NCBI GenBank assembly: GCA_963575745.1
Contig: CAUYUJ010017867.1
Span: 1 to 56,368 of the forward strand
Origin: Prorocentrum cordatum
Taxonomy: Eukaryota; Sar; Dinophyceae; Prorocentrales; Prorocentraceae
DNA: 56,368 nt
Direction: 5' to 3'
Shown here: in pieces, positions 1 through 11,341 of the stretch
Layout of the letters: every line of letters starts with the position of its first letter
How positions within the stretch are numbered: the stretch's first letter is position 1
Made by a program: the position numbers and the translations under genes
Notes under the pieces: model-generated
The model's database searches: none
Told to the model about the DNA's origin: nothing
What the model saw: only the letters and a program-made list of their open reading frames with translations

Positions 1-149
1 CGGCGGTAAATCGCTGATAGAACGATATATTGACCTGGTTTAAGCCTATTTGGACGATGGCGGTCCTGCGGTAATATGTTGGACATTGTCCTCCCGCGGG
101 CCAACAACTCACCGTGGAATGAGAGACACGGGTCCACATGAAAACGGGC

Positions 150-205
150 TCTGGACCCTGAAGGGCCAACTTCTCGTCCCGAGTCGTGTTTGACGGTCCT
201 CGGGA
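150..205 (+). repeat. Dispersed repeat copy (TCTCGTCCCGAG...TTGACGGTCC)
   Basis: The stretch around 171-205 is closely matched at 42361-42396 (TTCTCGTCCCGAG, then TTGACGGTCC). A looser match with the TTTGACAGTCC core lies at 41905-41950. All copies are in the same orientation. No coding role is visible. Bases 1-150 show nothing recognisable. Confidence 0.5.
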
Positions 206-589
206 TGAGTTCCGGAAACAACGGCAGTTATCCAGTACCCGATGCCATCAGAACCACTTTGCTTCATGCCGATCGCACTCCTGCGAAGTTGGACTGCGCA
301 AGTCGACCCGAACCATTCTTGGAGCCCCCCCAGGATTTCGCGTGCTGGCAGCTTAAAAAACGCTGTCACGGGCCCCAAAAGCCCAGTTGCAGGGTGCCAA
401 CTGGGGAGTCCGCGGGGGTCCCCGGGGAGCCCCCAAAAGGCAAGTTGCACGGTGCAACTTGCGTGGGGGTCGTCTGGGGACTGTCGAATCCTGCTGTTCT
501 CATGCACCCTGCTCGTTTCTTGATCTCTTCATCATCCCTCGCCGTCTGGCCGCCCAGCCTTCCCTGTCGTCCCACAGGAACCACCCCCC

Positions 590-682
590 TCGTCCTTGAC
601 AGCCCCTCGCCCCGACCTCTCCCGTCAGCTTTGACAGTCCCTCGCCACGACCTCTCCCGTCGGCTCCACTCCATCTTCCCCC
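590..682 (+). repeat. Short tandem duplication in GC-rich DNA
   Basis: Two adjacent units share CTTGACAGYCCCTCGCC followed by CGACCTCTCCCGTC. The surrounding 210-1335 stretch is GC-rich. Long open frames run through it on both strands, but they have biased composition and no recognisable domain, so no gene is called there. Confidence 0.5.
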
Positions 683-1338
683 TCGCCGAACCTGCTCATC
701 CCAGCCTGCGTTTCGCCTCTCGCACTCCGATCGCTGTCCTGGGCGCTGCCTGCCAGGCTCCGCCTGCGAGGCCGGAGGCACCCCGAGGCTCGCGAGCCGC
801 GGGCCGGCACAGCCCCGCGGCCCGTGGAGCCGCCCCGCGGTGGGAGTCCGTCCTGCTCTCGCCATCGCTCGGACGTCCATTTCCTGTGCTTTTGTCGGTT
901 TCGTGCATGTTTTTTTTTCGCCAAATTCTCAAGGATGCTCCTCGAGTGTCCTCGCCGAAGGAAAAATGCACATGTCCGAGCGATGCCAAGTGCTGTGGAG
1001 CAGGTCCATCACACCCTGCGTCGGCGATCGACGCTCGGCGTTGCTCGCGTCTTTCCAAGAACCTCGCACAACGTGGTTTCGACGGTCGGGCTGTCGAGCC
1101 TCGTCGTGGGGCGCGCCAGGGGCTGGCGACAGCAGCGGCTCGTTCTCGCGCCAGCGGGTGGCCCTGGAGCATTCAGAACGTAGCCGCGCCGATTGAGATG
1201 ACAGTGGTGATTCGTGTTCATGGCATGTACGTAAGAAGATGCTGTGGAGCAGGTCCTAGTCGCAGCCCTGAATTGCACCCAGCCACCTGGGGACCTTCCT
1301 CCCCGAAAGGAGGCGTGACGTGCATGAACTACTCCGCA

Positions 1339-1545
1339 CACTCCTCCTCCCCCTCCTCACTCACCCTCCTCCACCTCCTCCCCCCAAACCTCAACCTCCA
1401 CCTTCGCCTCCTCCTCCTCCTCCTCGTTCCTCCTCCTCCTCCTCCTTCCGCCTCCTCCTCCTCCTCCTTCCTCCTCCTCCTCCTCCTCCTCCTCCTCCTC
1501 CTCCTCCTCCTCCCCCTGCTCCCTCCTCCTCCCCCCCCCTCTCGA
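1339..1545 (+). repeat. CTC/CCT trinucleotide tract
   Basis: A nearly pure pyrimidine run of CCT/CTC triplets with a few interruptions. It produces Pro, Ser or Leu homopolymers in the three plus frames and Gly, Glu or Arg in the minus frames. It is the first of about fifteen such tracts in the window. From 1550 to 2030 there is only GC-rich DNA without a recognised gene. Confidence 0.9.
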
Positions 1546-2029
1546 TCCGCGGAGCCCCCGAAGCCCTCGGAGCCCACGAAGCCCTCGGAGCCCTCGATGC
1601 CTCGGTCCTCGAGGCCTCGAAGCCGTGCCTCTCTGGCGGCGGGCGGCCTTGGCCCTGCCGGTGGCTCGCCCGCCAGGTGCCGGGCTGGGCGACCGGGCGG
1701 GGGGGTGGGCGGCCAGAGCGCCCCGCCAAGGGAGGCGAGGCGATGGCGACGAGATCTATACACATATCCACTGCTCCTTGCCAGGCACATCCTCGGTCCA
1801 GGGCCCAGTGTAGGCGCCTGTCCGGCCTGGCCAGGGAGGCATAAGCACCGCTCCTGGGCCCAACATGGGCCTGGACAGGAGCAGGGGACATGTACAGACC
1901 TCGTCGCCCTATGGGCGGGGAGTGGAGGGGAGGACGGAAGAGGCTGCGGAGGAGGATGGCCCACTCCTATGTTTGTTCACTCTCGCTCTCCCTCCAACTC
2001 CCTCTTCACTATGCTCCCTCCTCTCTCCT

Positions 2030-2232
2030 GTATTCTCTCTCTCTCTCTCAATATTTTTGTTGTTTCTCCCTCTCTCTCTCTCTTTCTTTCTCTCTTTTCG
2101 TGCCTCTCGGTATATGTGTATACACACCCATACACATATATATATATATATATATATGTTCACAGCTACACAGGTGATCAACATAATAGTTAAAAAGGAT
2201 GTACATATATATATATATATATATATGTCGCT
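2030..2232 (+). repeat. CT-rich tract followed by two (TA)n runs
   Basis: A (CT)n-rich stretch at about 2030-2100 is followed by (TA)n runs at about 2137-2158 and 2205-2226, separated by about 45 bp of ordinary sequence. Simple repeats; no gene seen. Confidence 0.85.
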
Positions 2233-2499
2233 TTCCCTCCCTCCCTCTCTCTGTCTCGCCTTCTCTCTGGGTACCGCCTGCGCGACTAGCCGCACCACGA
2301 AAGAACGCGACAATGCGCGGGGCCGACCCGGCCCCGACAGGCCCCCGCGCGGGGCCGCACGCGTTGCTCCGATCATTCAGAATGGTGCTCTCGCCCACCA
2401 AACGACTGCTACATTTCTGAATGTGGATCCTTCCTCGTGGTTGCCGCCCAACTCCTTTCCATCCATCCGCCTTCCCCTGGTCATGCCGCTCTTGCTCCT

Positions 2500-2640
2500 G
2501 CTGCTGCTATTCCTCGTCTTCCTCCTCATCCTCCTTTATCCTCCTCCTCCTCCTCCGCCTCCTTCTCCTCCCCCCTCCTCCTCTTCCTCCTCCTTTTCCT
2601 CCTCATCCTCCTCTTCCTCTTCCTCTTTCCGTATCCTCGT
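2500..2640 (+). repeat. CCT/CTC trinucleotide tract
   Basis: Imperfect CCT/CTC/TTC triplet run. A shorter pyrimidine patch follows at 2828-2930 and another at 3125-3235. The intervening 2640-3380 bases have no recognisable gene. Confidence 0.8.
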
Positions 2641-3389
2641 TCTCTGCCTCCTGGTCACCTTTTCTGCTCCTGCACCACGTACTACTCCAATATGCCCCGC
2701 GCGTGTCTCACGATGGGGTCAAGTGACTGGGTCCAAGTCCGATATGGCGCCCGTCGGCGGACACGGAACAAAAGCAGCGGAATGGAAACGGATGCGTGTC
2801 ATACATATTGCGAACGCAGCTAGCTTGCCATCCTCCCCCTCTACTTCAACATCCTCCTCCACATCCCCCTTCTCATCCACCGTCTCCCCGTTCTCCTCCT
2901 GCACCGCCTCCTCCCCCCGACCCTCCTGTCAGTAACAGCCGCCTTTCCTACAATGCAGCGACCTGCCTGAGTGTACCTCGATCGTGTGGTCGAGGCTGGT
3001 CATCGGGCCACAGAAAAGGTCTGACAACTTGATAATCCCAATGGCGAGTGGGCTTTTCTAGGATCGCCGTAGTTTGCATTGTGCCTAACGACCACGAGCC
3101 ATCCCATTACAATCCTCATTTCCCCCCTCCTCCTCATGTCCTCCTTGCCTCTTTCCCACATCCTGATCCCCCTGGCACTATGCACGTCCTCCTCCTCCTC
3201 CCTCCTCCTCCTCCTCTTCCCCTGCTCATTTTCCTTTTTCGAAACTGCAAGAACTTAAGGCGGAAGCGTGGCACGTGTGGTGCCACAGGCAAGTTCGCCT
3301 GGCTGGCGCAGCGGAATTGGACAGGCGTCAAGAAACAAATATTCCTGGCGACGGACCCGGCCATATGCAGTTGTGAGTGACGCGTTGTG

Positions 3390-6012
3390 CGTGCCGCTTG
3401 CGGTGGAGTTTCCCACAAGGCAACGAAACGCGTGAGGGACGTGCCGCAATGGGTGGTGAACGCGCATGCGCGCGGTGCCACTGGGGCATTCGGTGGGGCT
3501 CCCTATGGGTTCCGAAACGCTGTACTGGGCGTGGCGGACGCAGGCGGGCGGTGCCCTTCGCTGGAATTCCTGATGAGGCCACGAAGCGCTGTACTGGTTG
3601 GGGGAGACGCGCGCGGGCTGCGTCACTGGGGTCTTTCTGTGGAGCTCCCTATGGGGCCACGAAACGCTGCACTGGGTAGTGGCCGACGTGCGTGCCGGTG
3701 GGGGCTTCGGTGGGGCCCCCTATGGGGCCACGAAACGCTGTACTGGGAGGGGGGACGCATGCGGGCGGTGCCATTGGGGCCTTCGGTCAAGTTCCCTATG
3801 GGCCCACGACACGCTGTACCGGGTGGGGGGTCGCATGTGGGCGGACCACTGGAGCTCCCTACGGGCCCACGAAACGCTTTACCAGGTGGGGGGGGCGCAT
3901 GCGGGCGGTGCCACGTGGAGCTCCAAATCACTGGGGCGACGAAATGGAGTACTGCCGGGTCGTGGGCGACGCACGCGGGCGGTGCGAATGGGATCTTTCT
4001 GTGGAGCTCCCTATGGGGCCACGAAGCGATGTACTGAATGGTGACTGACGCGCTCGGGCGGTCCACTTGGAACCATCGGTGGAGTTCCTTACGGGGTCAC
4101 AACACGCTCTACTGGGTGGTGGCTGACGCATGCGGGCGGTCCCACTGGGACCATTGGTGGACTTCTCTATGGGACCACGAAGCGCTGTAATGGGTGGTAG
4201 CTGACGCATGCGGACGGTTCCACTGGGACCTTCGGTGGGGCCCCCGTGGGGCCACGAAACGCTGCGCTGGGTGGTGGCTGACGCATGCGGGCGGTGCCAG
4301 TAGGGCCCTCAATGGGCCTCCCGAGTGGGCCACGAAACGCTGTATTGGGTGGGTGAAACGCAGGGAGCGAGGGCTGCGCTGGGTGGTGGCTGACGCACGC
4401 GGGCGGTGCCGCTGGGACCTCCAGTGGAACTCCCTATGGGGCCACGCAGCGTTGTACAGGGTGGGTGAAACGCAAGGAGCAAAAGCCGTGCCGGGCGGTG
4501 GCAGACGCAAGCACGAAGCGCTTTCCTGGGCAGGTGAAGCGCAGGGATCAAGGGCTGTGCCGGGTGGTGGCTGACGCATGCGGGCGGTGCCACTGGGACT
4601 TTCGGTGGAGCTCCCAAAGGGGCCACGAAGCGCTGTACTGGGTGGGTGAATCGCAGGGAGCAATGGCTGTGCTGGGTGGTGGTTAACACTATGGGCCGCC
4701 CCACTGGGACCTTCGGTCGAGCTCCCTATGGGGCCACGAAACGTTGTACTAAGTAGGTGAAACGCAATGAAAAAAAGGCTGTGCTGGGAGGTGGCTGACG
4801 CATGCGGGCGGTCCCACTGGGACCTTCGGTGGAGTTCCCGATGGGGCCACGAAGCGTTGTACGAAGTGGGTGACACGCGGGGAGCAAGGGCTGTGGTGGG
4901 TGGCGGCTCCACAGGTGCATTCGGTGGAGCTCCCTATGGGGCCACGAAGCGCTGTACTGGGCGGGTGAAGCGCATGGAAAAAAGGTTGTGCTGGGTGATG
5001 GTTGGCGCATGCGGGCGGTGCCACTGGGACCTTCGGTGGAGCTCGCTATGGGGCCGCGAAGCGCTGTACTTGGTGCCCGGTGAGGCGCAGGGAGGAAAGG
5101 CTGTGCTGGGTGGTGGCTGACGCATGCGGGCGGTGCCACTGGGACCTTCGGTGGACCCCCCTTGCGTGGCCACGAAGCGCTTTCCTGGGCGGGTGAAACG
5201 CATGGAACACAAGCTGCGCTGGGTGGTGGCTGACGCATGAGGGCGATGCCACTGGGACTTTCAGTGAGCTTCCTATGGGGCCAATCAGCTTTGTACTGGG
5301 GGGTGAAACGCAGGGAGCAAGGGCCGTGCTGGGTGGTGGCTGACGCATGCGGGCGGTGCCACTGGGACCTTCGGTGGAGCTCCCTATGGGGCCACGAAGC
5401 GTTGTACGAATTAAGTGGTGCGCAGGGAGCAAGGGCTGTGTTGGGTGGTGGCTGACGCAAACGGGTGGTCCCACTGGACCCTTCGGCGGGGGCTCCCTAT
5501 GGAGCTACGAAGCGCTTTCCTGGACGGGCGAAACGCAGGGAACAGGGGCTGTGCTGATTGGCGGCTGTCGCAAGCGGGCGGTGCCACTGGGACCTTCGGT
5601 GGAGCTCCCTGTGTGGCCACGGAGCGAGGGCTGCGCTGGGTGGTGGCTGACGCACGCGGGCGGCGCCGCTGGGACCTCCAGTGGAACTCCCTATGGGGCC
5701 ACGCAGCGTTGTACAGGGTGGGTGAAACGCAAGGAGCAAAAGCCGTGCCAGGCGGTGGCAGACGCAAGCACGAAGCGCTTTCCTGGGCAGGTGAAGCGCA
5801 GGGATCAAGGGCTGTGCTGGGTGGTGGCTGACGCACGCGGGCGGTGCCACTGGGACTTTCGGTGGAGCTCCCTATGGGGCCACGAAGCGCTGTACTGGGA
5901 GGGTGAATCGCAGGGAGACAGGGCTGCGCTGGGTGGTGGCTGACGCATGCGGGCGGTGCCACTGGGACCTTCGGTGGACCCCCCTTGTGGGGCCACGAAA
6001 CGTTGTACTGGG
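3390..6012 (+). repeat. 76/113-bp satellite-like tandem array
   Basis: About 2.6 kb built from a shared unit: GGTGCCACTGGGACCTTCGG, then TGGAGCTCCCTATGGGGCCA, CGAAGCGCTGTACTGGG and TGGTGGCTGACGCATGCGGG. From 3390 to about 4350 the unit is about 70-77 bp. From about 4350 onward most units gain a block reading GGGTGAAACGCAGGGAGCAA and become about 110 bp. A segment of about 290 bp starting at 4365 recurs nearly unchanged at 5622, a higher-order duplication. The unit is open in several frames of both strands, so long translations across it are by-products of the repeat. No conserved start or domain supports a protein. Confidence 0.9.
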
Positions 6013-6105
6013 AGGGTGAAGCGCAAGGAGGAGGGAGGAGAGGGGGGAGGGAGAGGGAGGAGGAAGAGAGGAAGAGGAGGAGGAGGAGGAGGTGGAGGAA
6101 GAGGT
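6013..6105 (+). repeat. GGA-rich purine tract
   Basis: Imperfect GGA/GAG run immediately after the last unit of the tandem array. Bases 6106-6284 are unique sequence with no recognised gene. Confidence 0.8.
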
Positions 6106-6281
6106 ACGCGGGAACCGTTTCTTCAAAACGAGGACACAACACCACAGGATGGCTGGGAAAAAGAAAAGGCCCCTATAGGGCCGCGGAGTGTGCGCCAGCC
6201 AGGCAGTGTGTTGGGAATAGAGAGACCGAGCGAACGAAGACCTCTGCCTCATCTCCCTCTGCCGACCCCCCCTCCCGCACA

Positions 6282-6284
<3 letters not shown>

Positions 6285-6312
<28 letters not shown>

Positions 6313-6375
6313 ACGCACACGCACACGCACACGCACGCACGCACGCACGCACGCACACACTCACACACTCACACA

Positions 6376-6408
<33 letters not shown>

Positions 6409-6410
6409 CC
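6285..6410 (+). repeat. (CA)n / (ACGC)n dinucleotide tract
   Basis: CA dinucleotides interrupted by a GCAC tetranucleotide stretch near 6330-6355. A reverse-complement counterpart, TG with GCGT, lies at 7675-7765. The 6450-7085 stretch between is very GC-rich and holds no recognisable gene. Confidence 0.9.
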
Positions 6411-7084
6411 TCGCAAGAGCCAAATTCCAAGTCTGCGGCATAATCGACGTGGCCGGCTATCGCCGTCTCGTGTCGATGAGAGCTCCGAGACGCACCTCCC
6501 ATGTGGCGAGGAGCCGCCGAGGGCGGGAAGTGCCCGCCACGGGCAGAGCCGGCAAACCCGGATACGGCACCGGGCCGCAGAGCCGCCGAGCGTGCACCGC
6601 ACCGCGTCGTGCAGGGCTCGCCGAGCCTCCTCCCCCCCGCCCTTTTTCGCCGCGCGCCCCAGCGCGCGCGCGGCCGCGGCCCAGCACGGCGCAGCAGCGG
6701 GAAGCCCCGCGGACGGGCCAGGCCTCGCCGGGGGGGAGGGGGGGCGGGCGCGGCGCGGCCGCACCGCCCGCCGCACCGCCTCTCGCGCCCCGCCTCGCGC
6801 GGCGCCGTCTGCTCCTCTCATCGCCGCCCCCCTCTGGGAAGCAGTTCCTGGGAGGTCTTCGCGAGAGCGAGGAAGGGCTGCTGAGCCACATGAAGGGGCC
6901 GCTGGGGCCGCACAATGCCTGGGATGAAGCCGGACCAAGCGGGAGTGAGCCGGATCAGGCAGGATGATGCCGGAATAGGCCAGCTTTCGGCCACGGATAT
7001 ACCAGCACCGACGCTGCATCAAACCTCCGAGTTGCATCCTAAGCCCCCCCCTCCACTCCCCGATTTCTGACCCCTCTCGACGAA

Positions 7085-7375
7085 TAGACGCGTGAGGAGC
7101 CAGTGGCCACGAAACGCTTGTGTCGCAGCAGTGTTAACGCCCAGCATGCGGGCATGCGAACTGGCGCCGTCTGCGGAATTCATGGGATCACGGAGCGTGC
7201 GACGGGTGTGCCAAAATGTCCGTCCAGCACGCGGACAAGTCCACTGGGGCCGTGGGTCGACCTCGCCATGGGGCCACGAAGCTTCTGACAGTTGTGCCGA
7301 ATTGGCCGCCCAGCATACATGCCCAATGGGGCCTTGGGTGGAGCTCCATACGGGGCCAGGAAATGTCTGACGGGG
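7085..7375 (+). repeat. Diverged outlier copies of the 76-bp repeat
   Basis: Three degenerate units of the 3.4-6.0 kb array recur here: GTGGCCACGAAACGC near 7101, CATGGGGCCACGAAGC near 7268, and TGGAGCTCCATACGGGGCCA near 7337. They suggest that the array once extended further or has seeded copies. Confidence 0.65.
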
Positions 7376-7674
7376 AGGGAGGGGGGGGGGTAGCAAGCCA
7401 GTTGCGCTCGCGACATATCTGGCCTGCTCACCTCCCTTCCTTTCGAGTGCTTCGAAAGGCCTCTGTTCGCCCCTAAGACTGCCTGCGCCCAAAGGGACGC
7501 CAACATTGCCCTGAGAAACATTGCAACGAATGGTACCGACCGTCGTCGAAAACCATTGCCCTGAGAATCATTACAAACATGCGCATGCGAATTTCTCGCA
7601 AAAGAGGCATGTCGTGACTACCGCTCTGCGGGCTCAATATTCGAAAGCGCCGCTTGTGCATGTTGTGCGTGTCT

Positions 7675-7699
7675 GAGTGTGTGTGTGTGTGTGTGTGGG

Positions 7700-7735
<36 letters not shown>

Positions 7736-7765
7736 TGTGCGTGAGTGTGTATGAGTGTATGTGTG
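7675..7765 (+). repeat. (TG)n / (GCGT)n tract
   Basis: TG repeats flank about nine TGCG units. It is the mirror, on the opposite strand, of the 6.3-kb CA/GCAC tract. From 7770 to 8140 no gene is visible. Confidence 0.9.
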
Positions 7766-8139
7766 CTGTGCTCTGCTCTTGAGCGTGCGAACGCGCCTCC
7801 CACTACAATATTACCTGGAGTCTCTCTTAATTGTATCTCACACGTGAAAGTGGCATGGTGACAATGACATGTCGAGAACATGACAACCACGTACCTCCAT
7901 CTCGACTGCACAACCTGGTCAAGTATGTTTGGCTCCAGTGATACCATCACATAAATCGCTCTCCTTTTTTTGGGCGGTCACACATATGCTCTCGGACCCA
8001 AAACATCACAACAATCCATGCTCCACCACCGCCGCAGTCTCCGGGTGTTGCTGCGAGCGGCGTTATACAAATAACGATGCTGTGGACCAACAACCTAGCC
8101 TTCGACACGTCGTGGAACATCATAATCACGCATTTCCTA

Positions 8140-8320
8140 GGGTCCGCGCGCATGTACTGGATCGTCACTGGACCCCCTCCATGGCGCGCGGAGCGCGACA
8201 GGGGCGGCGCCGGAGACGCCGCCAGGGGGGCCCAGCGCCGACCTAAGAACTCCCCGCGGACCTCCGACAGTTCATTTGCATGCCACTTGCTCTTCTTCGA
8301 CGTGACGACTATGCTGCTTC
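8140..8320 (+). repeat. Dispersed repeat, copy 1
   Basis: Contains GGCGCGCGGAGCGCG, GGCGGCGCC, CGCGGACCTCCG and a CTTCTTC stretch, in the same order and spacing as 17735-17900. Both copies are on the plus strand and lie near PPR remnants. No reading frame is shared convincingly. Confidence 0.6.
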
Positions 8321-8429
8321 TTGCCTCTCTCGCTCGCGATGGAGCTAGCACTGCAGCAAGTGTCGTCTGGCTCCTGCTCCGCCTCCCACTCGTCGATGAG
8401 CAATGGCAAAGCCTGCTGCCTCTGCTGGT

Positions 8430-8700
8430 GTTACAGGAGCTGCTGGGCCCGATGACGGCGGGTCCCAATCTTGGTTTCTATATCTGCCTGATCAGCGACA
8501 ACGCCCGCTGCCACTGCGCGGCTTTCTCGCACGCGCTGATCCCAGCGCTGTAGCTGACTAGGGCTGGCCCGTGGACTCCGTCCACGATTTCCGTAATGGT
8601 TCTCGGAGGAACAGCGGAGATATTGCCGAAAACCTATCAGCACGACGGCGGCTGGGGCGGCGGCAGCAAGACCTGCCAATGGAAGCACGCCCATATACGC
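8430..8700 (-). pseudogene. PPR remnant with upstream VLIGFR module
   Basis: Read on the minus strand, the segment at about 8468-8575 encodes one pentatricopeptide motif (VSYSAGISACEKAAQWQRAL, then SLIRQI), closed at once by an in-frame TAG. Just 5' of it, near 8590-8660, another minus frame reads AAPAAVVLIGFRQYLRCSSE. That module also lies 5' of the PPR block at 13.1-13.4 kb. PPR proteins are organellar RNA-binding proteins made of 35-residue helical hairpins, but a single motif with a stop cannot be functional alone. It could be a decayed first exon or a retroposed fragment. Confidence 0.65.
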
Positions 8701-8989
8701 ACGACATGGTGTGGACAGAAGCTGCTGCTCACGCCGCGCCCAGTGTTCACCATAGCTTCTGCGGGACGGGTCGCCGTGATAATATGATCTGCTCGTTGCT
8801 GGGGCCGAATGATGTTTTTATCTGGTAGTGTGGCGAGAATGGGGCAAGCGGGCGCGGGCATGTTCCTGTTCGTTCGTCTGGAGAGTAGACGGCCTGAGAA
8901 GCCTGTAGGAGGGCGCCGAGACGGCCCGCACTGGGACCGTTCAGGCGCCCGGTGCACGGGTGGATCACCGACAGGAAGCTGGAGAAACT

Positions 8990-9560
8990 GTCCATTTGGT
9001 ATACTTTGGGGCTGCGCGCTAGAAGCCTTCTTGGGGTGTCTGGGCACTCTTGGGGCCTTTTCCAGGGCATGCTTGGGACATCTCTGTGGCTCCAATCGGT
9101 GTTTGGGTCATTGCGGGCGCCCCCTCTCGTCCTCCCCTGGATCCTTCATCCCGTCGATCTTCGTTAGACGCCATCTCGGTGTGTCTGCACCCTCTTGGGG
9201 CCTCCTTCGGGTCATGCTCGGGACATATCAGTGGCTTCTATCGGCTTTGGGGGCCATTTTGGGCCTCCTCCTCCTCCTCCTCCTCCTCCTCCTCCTCCTC
9301 CTCCTCCTCCGCGTTGGAACTCTATTGGAGCGCTGCTTCGAGCCCAGATGGAGCATCTGGGAGCTGTCCCGAGCCTGTGGAAGCTATCGTGGGCGTCTTC
9401 GAGCGCTGAGGCCGTCTGGGATCGTCTGGGAGGTATCACGGGAAGCTCCTGAGGCGGGTAGGAGGTATCCTGGGAGTCGGGTGGCCGCCTTAGGCCGTCT
9501 AGGAAGCCTCAGGGCCTTCAGGGAAAGCCGCCACCGTGGGGCCGTCTAGGAAGCCACATG
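8990..9560 (+). repeat. CTTGGGGCC-type degenerate array with CTC tract
   Basis: Loosely repeated CTTGGGGCC, GTCTGGGA and GTCTAGGAAGCC phrases, with a pure CTC run at about 9268-9311. It belongs to the dispersed G-rich family seen again at 9.6-10.8, 12.5-13.0, 14.2-14.9, 16.4-17.3, 21.5-22.7, 32.4-32.8, 37.2-37.8 and 55.6 kb. Confidence 0.7.
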
Positions 9561-9639
9561 GCCTTCGGCGAAATCCGCCACCGTGGCTGTGCCTGGGTAA
9601 TGGCTCATAGGCGTCTGAGGTCCCTCTTGGAGGCAGCTT

Positions 9640-10800
9640 CGGAGCCTCTTGGGGGCCGTCTTGGGGCCTCGGGGCTTGCTTTGGGCTTCTCGGGGACCTC
9701 TGAGGACCTCTTGGCGTTCCCTTGGGGGGGGTCTTGGGGCCTTGTGTGGGCGTATGCGGGCCCAGGGCTCGGAGTGTCAGGGTTTTTCCCCGTTCTTTGG
9801 CCCCCTGTTGGGCCTGGCTTGGGGTCCTCTGGGGTCTTGGGCGCCTCTTGCGCCATCTTGGGGCTCCCTGGGCCGTCTGGGGACGCGCTTGGATGCCTGT
9901 TGGGCCGTCCTGGGGCGGTCTTGTGGCTCTGTTCGGCCGTCTTGGAGCGTCGGCGAGCCGAGAAGGCGAGAAGGCACATCTCCTTCAAACACCACGGGAT
10001 ACTTAAGGATTTTGGTCTCTGGGGGGCATGCTTTGGGGTCCTGTTGGAGGCTCTTGGCGGCCGTATGGGGGCCCAGGACTCGGAGTGTCACGGTTTTTCC
10101 CCGTTCCTGGCTTGGGGTCCTCTGGGGCCGTCGTGGGCGCCTCTTGGGCCATCTTGGGGCTCCCTGGGCCGTCTGGGGACGAGCTTGGAAGCCTCTTGGG
10201 CCGTCCTGGGGCGGTCTTGTGGTTCTCTTCGACCGTCGTGGAGCGTCGGCTAGCCGAGAAGTCGAGAAGGCAAAATTCCTTCCAAAACCAAATAGAAATT
10301 AAGGATTTTGGCATCTGGGGGCATGCGTCGGGGTACTGTTGGAGGCTCTTGGCGGCCCCTTGGGGGGGCCTTGGGAACTTGTGTGGGCGTATAGGGGGCC
10401 CAAGACTCAGAGTGTCAGGGTTTTTCCCAGTTCGTTGGCCCCCTCTTGGGCCTGGTTTGGGGTCCTCTGGGGCCGTCTTGGGCGCCTCTTGCGCCATCTT
10501 GGGGCTCCCTGGGCCGTCTGGGGACGCGCTTGGAGGCCTGTTGGGCCGTCCTGGGGCGGTCTTGTGGGTCTATGCGGCCGTCTTGGAGCGTCGGCTAGCC
10601 GCGAAGGCGAGCAGGCTCCAAAACCATGGAAAGATTAATGATTTTGGCCTCGGGGGACATGCTTCGGAGGACTGTTGGGGGCTCTTGGAGGCCTCTCGGG
10701 CCTTGGTGGGGGCATCTAGGGGGCCTCTAGGGCCTTGGTGGGGGCCTCTAGGGGGCCTCTTGGACGCTCCTTGGAGCCTCTTATGGCCACTTCGGCGCGT
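9640..10800 (+). repeat. Three tandem copies of a ~310-bp repeat
   Basis: Copies begin near 9720, 10030 and 10335. Each runs through GGAGTGTCAGGGTTTTTCCC or a near match, CTTGGGGTCCTCTGGGG, GGCTCCCTGGGCCGTCTGGG and GGAGCGTCGG. Each closes with a short AT-richer block containing AAGGATTTTGG (ATGATTTTGG in the third). The third copy is followed by simpler GGGCCTCTAGGG phrases to 10800. The closing block (CGTCGG, then AAGGC, A-rich, GATTYTGG) recurs around 16590-16680 and 16955-17060. Confidence 0.85.
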
Positions 10801-10889
10801 CTTTGGGCGGAGGGCTCGATGTGTGACGCTCGGGGGCCAGGATCTGCGTGAGGGGTGTCGAAAAATTGCCCTCCAGGGGGCGCATCGGT

Positions 10890-10960
10890 CCACATGCGCT
10901 CTGGCACGCGCTGATGTCCGCCATAGAGAAGAGGCTAGGGTTGACCCGTGGCCTACCCGG
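10890..10960 (-). pseudogene. PPR first-exon relic
   Basis: The minus strand reads MADISACQSACGPMR, a worn version of the YNAGISACEKG start of a dinoflagellate PPR motif. It is preceded on the same strand by the motif CCACGGGTCAACCCTAG, which also precedes the better PPR blocks. Too short to be a gene. Confidence 0.4.
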
Positions 10961-11135
10961 CTACGAAACAAGTCCGAGATGGCGCGCTGGCGCAGAGCAG
11001 AGACGTGGTCGAACGGATTTCGTGATGGCGTTGGGAAAGGATTTCATGATGGCGTTGGGCTCGAACTTCGGCTCAGGCTCTGGTGTTGGTGCCTGCAGCT
11101 GCAGGGTGCTGCTGCCTGCGGCATGTTGCTGCTGT

Positions 11136-11187
11136 GGCCTGCTGCTGCTGCTGCTGCTGCTGCGGCTGCTGCTGCTGCTGCTGCTGC

Positions 11188-11228
<41 letters not shown>

Positions 11229-11230
11229 AC
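11136..11230 (+). repeat. CTG trinucleotide repeat
   Basis: Nearly uninterrupted CTG triplets, about thirty in all, broken by CGG. It would read as poly-Leu, poly-Cys or poly-Ala on plus and poly-Gln, poly-Ser or poly-Ala on minus. There is no flanking domain to choose a frame. Confidence 0.95.
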
Positions 11231-11341
11231 TTGTGCTGTGCTGCCGTTGCCTACTGCGGACTGCTGCTACTCGCTGGTGATAATTGAAGCTGCGCAGTGC
11301 TGCGTCCTGGTACCCTCGCTGGATGACGCAACCTGCAGCTG

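Noticed and set aside
190-2193. Long plus-strand open frame of 667 codons at the window start
   Set aside because: It reads through a CTC tract, CT tracts and (TA)n runs. Composition is biased and no domain is visible; frames on the other strand are equally open.
3387-6145. Arg/His/Pro- or Gly/Trp-rich proteins over the 76/113-bp array
   Set aside because: Frames follow the repeat on both strands and have no stable start or domain.
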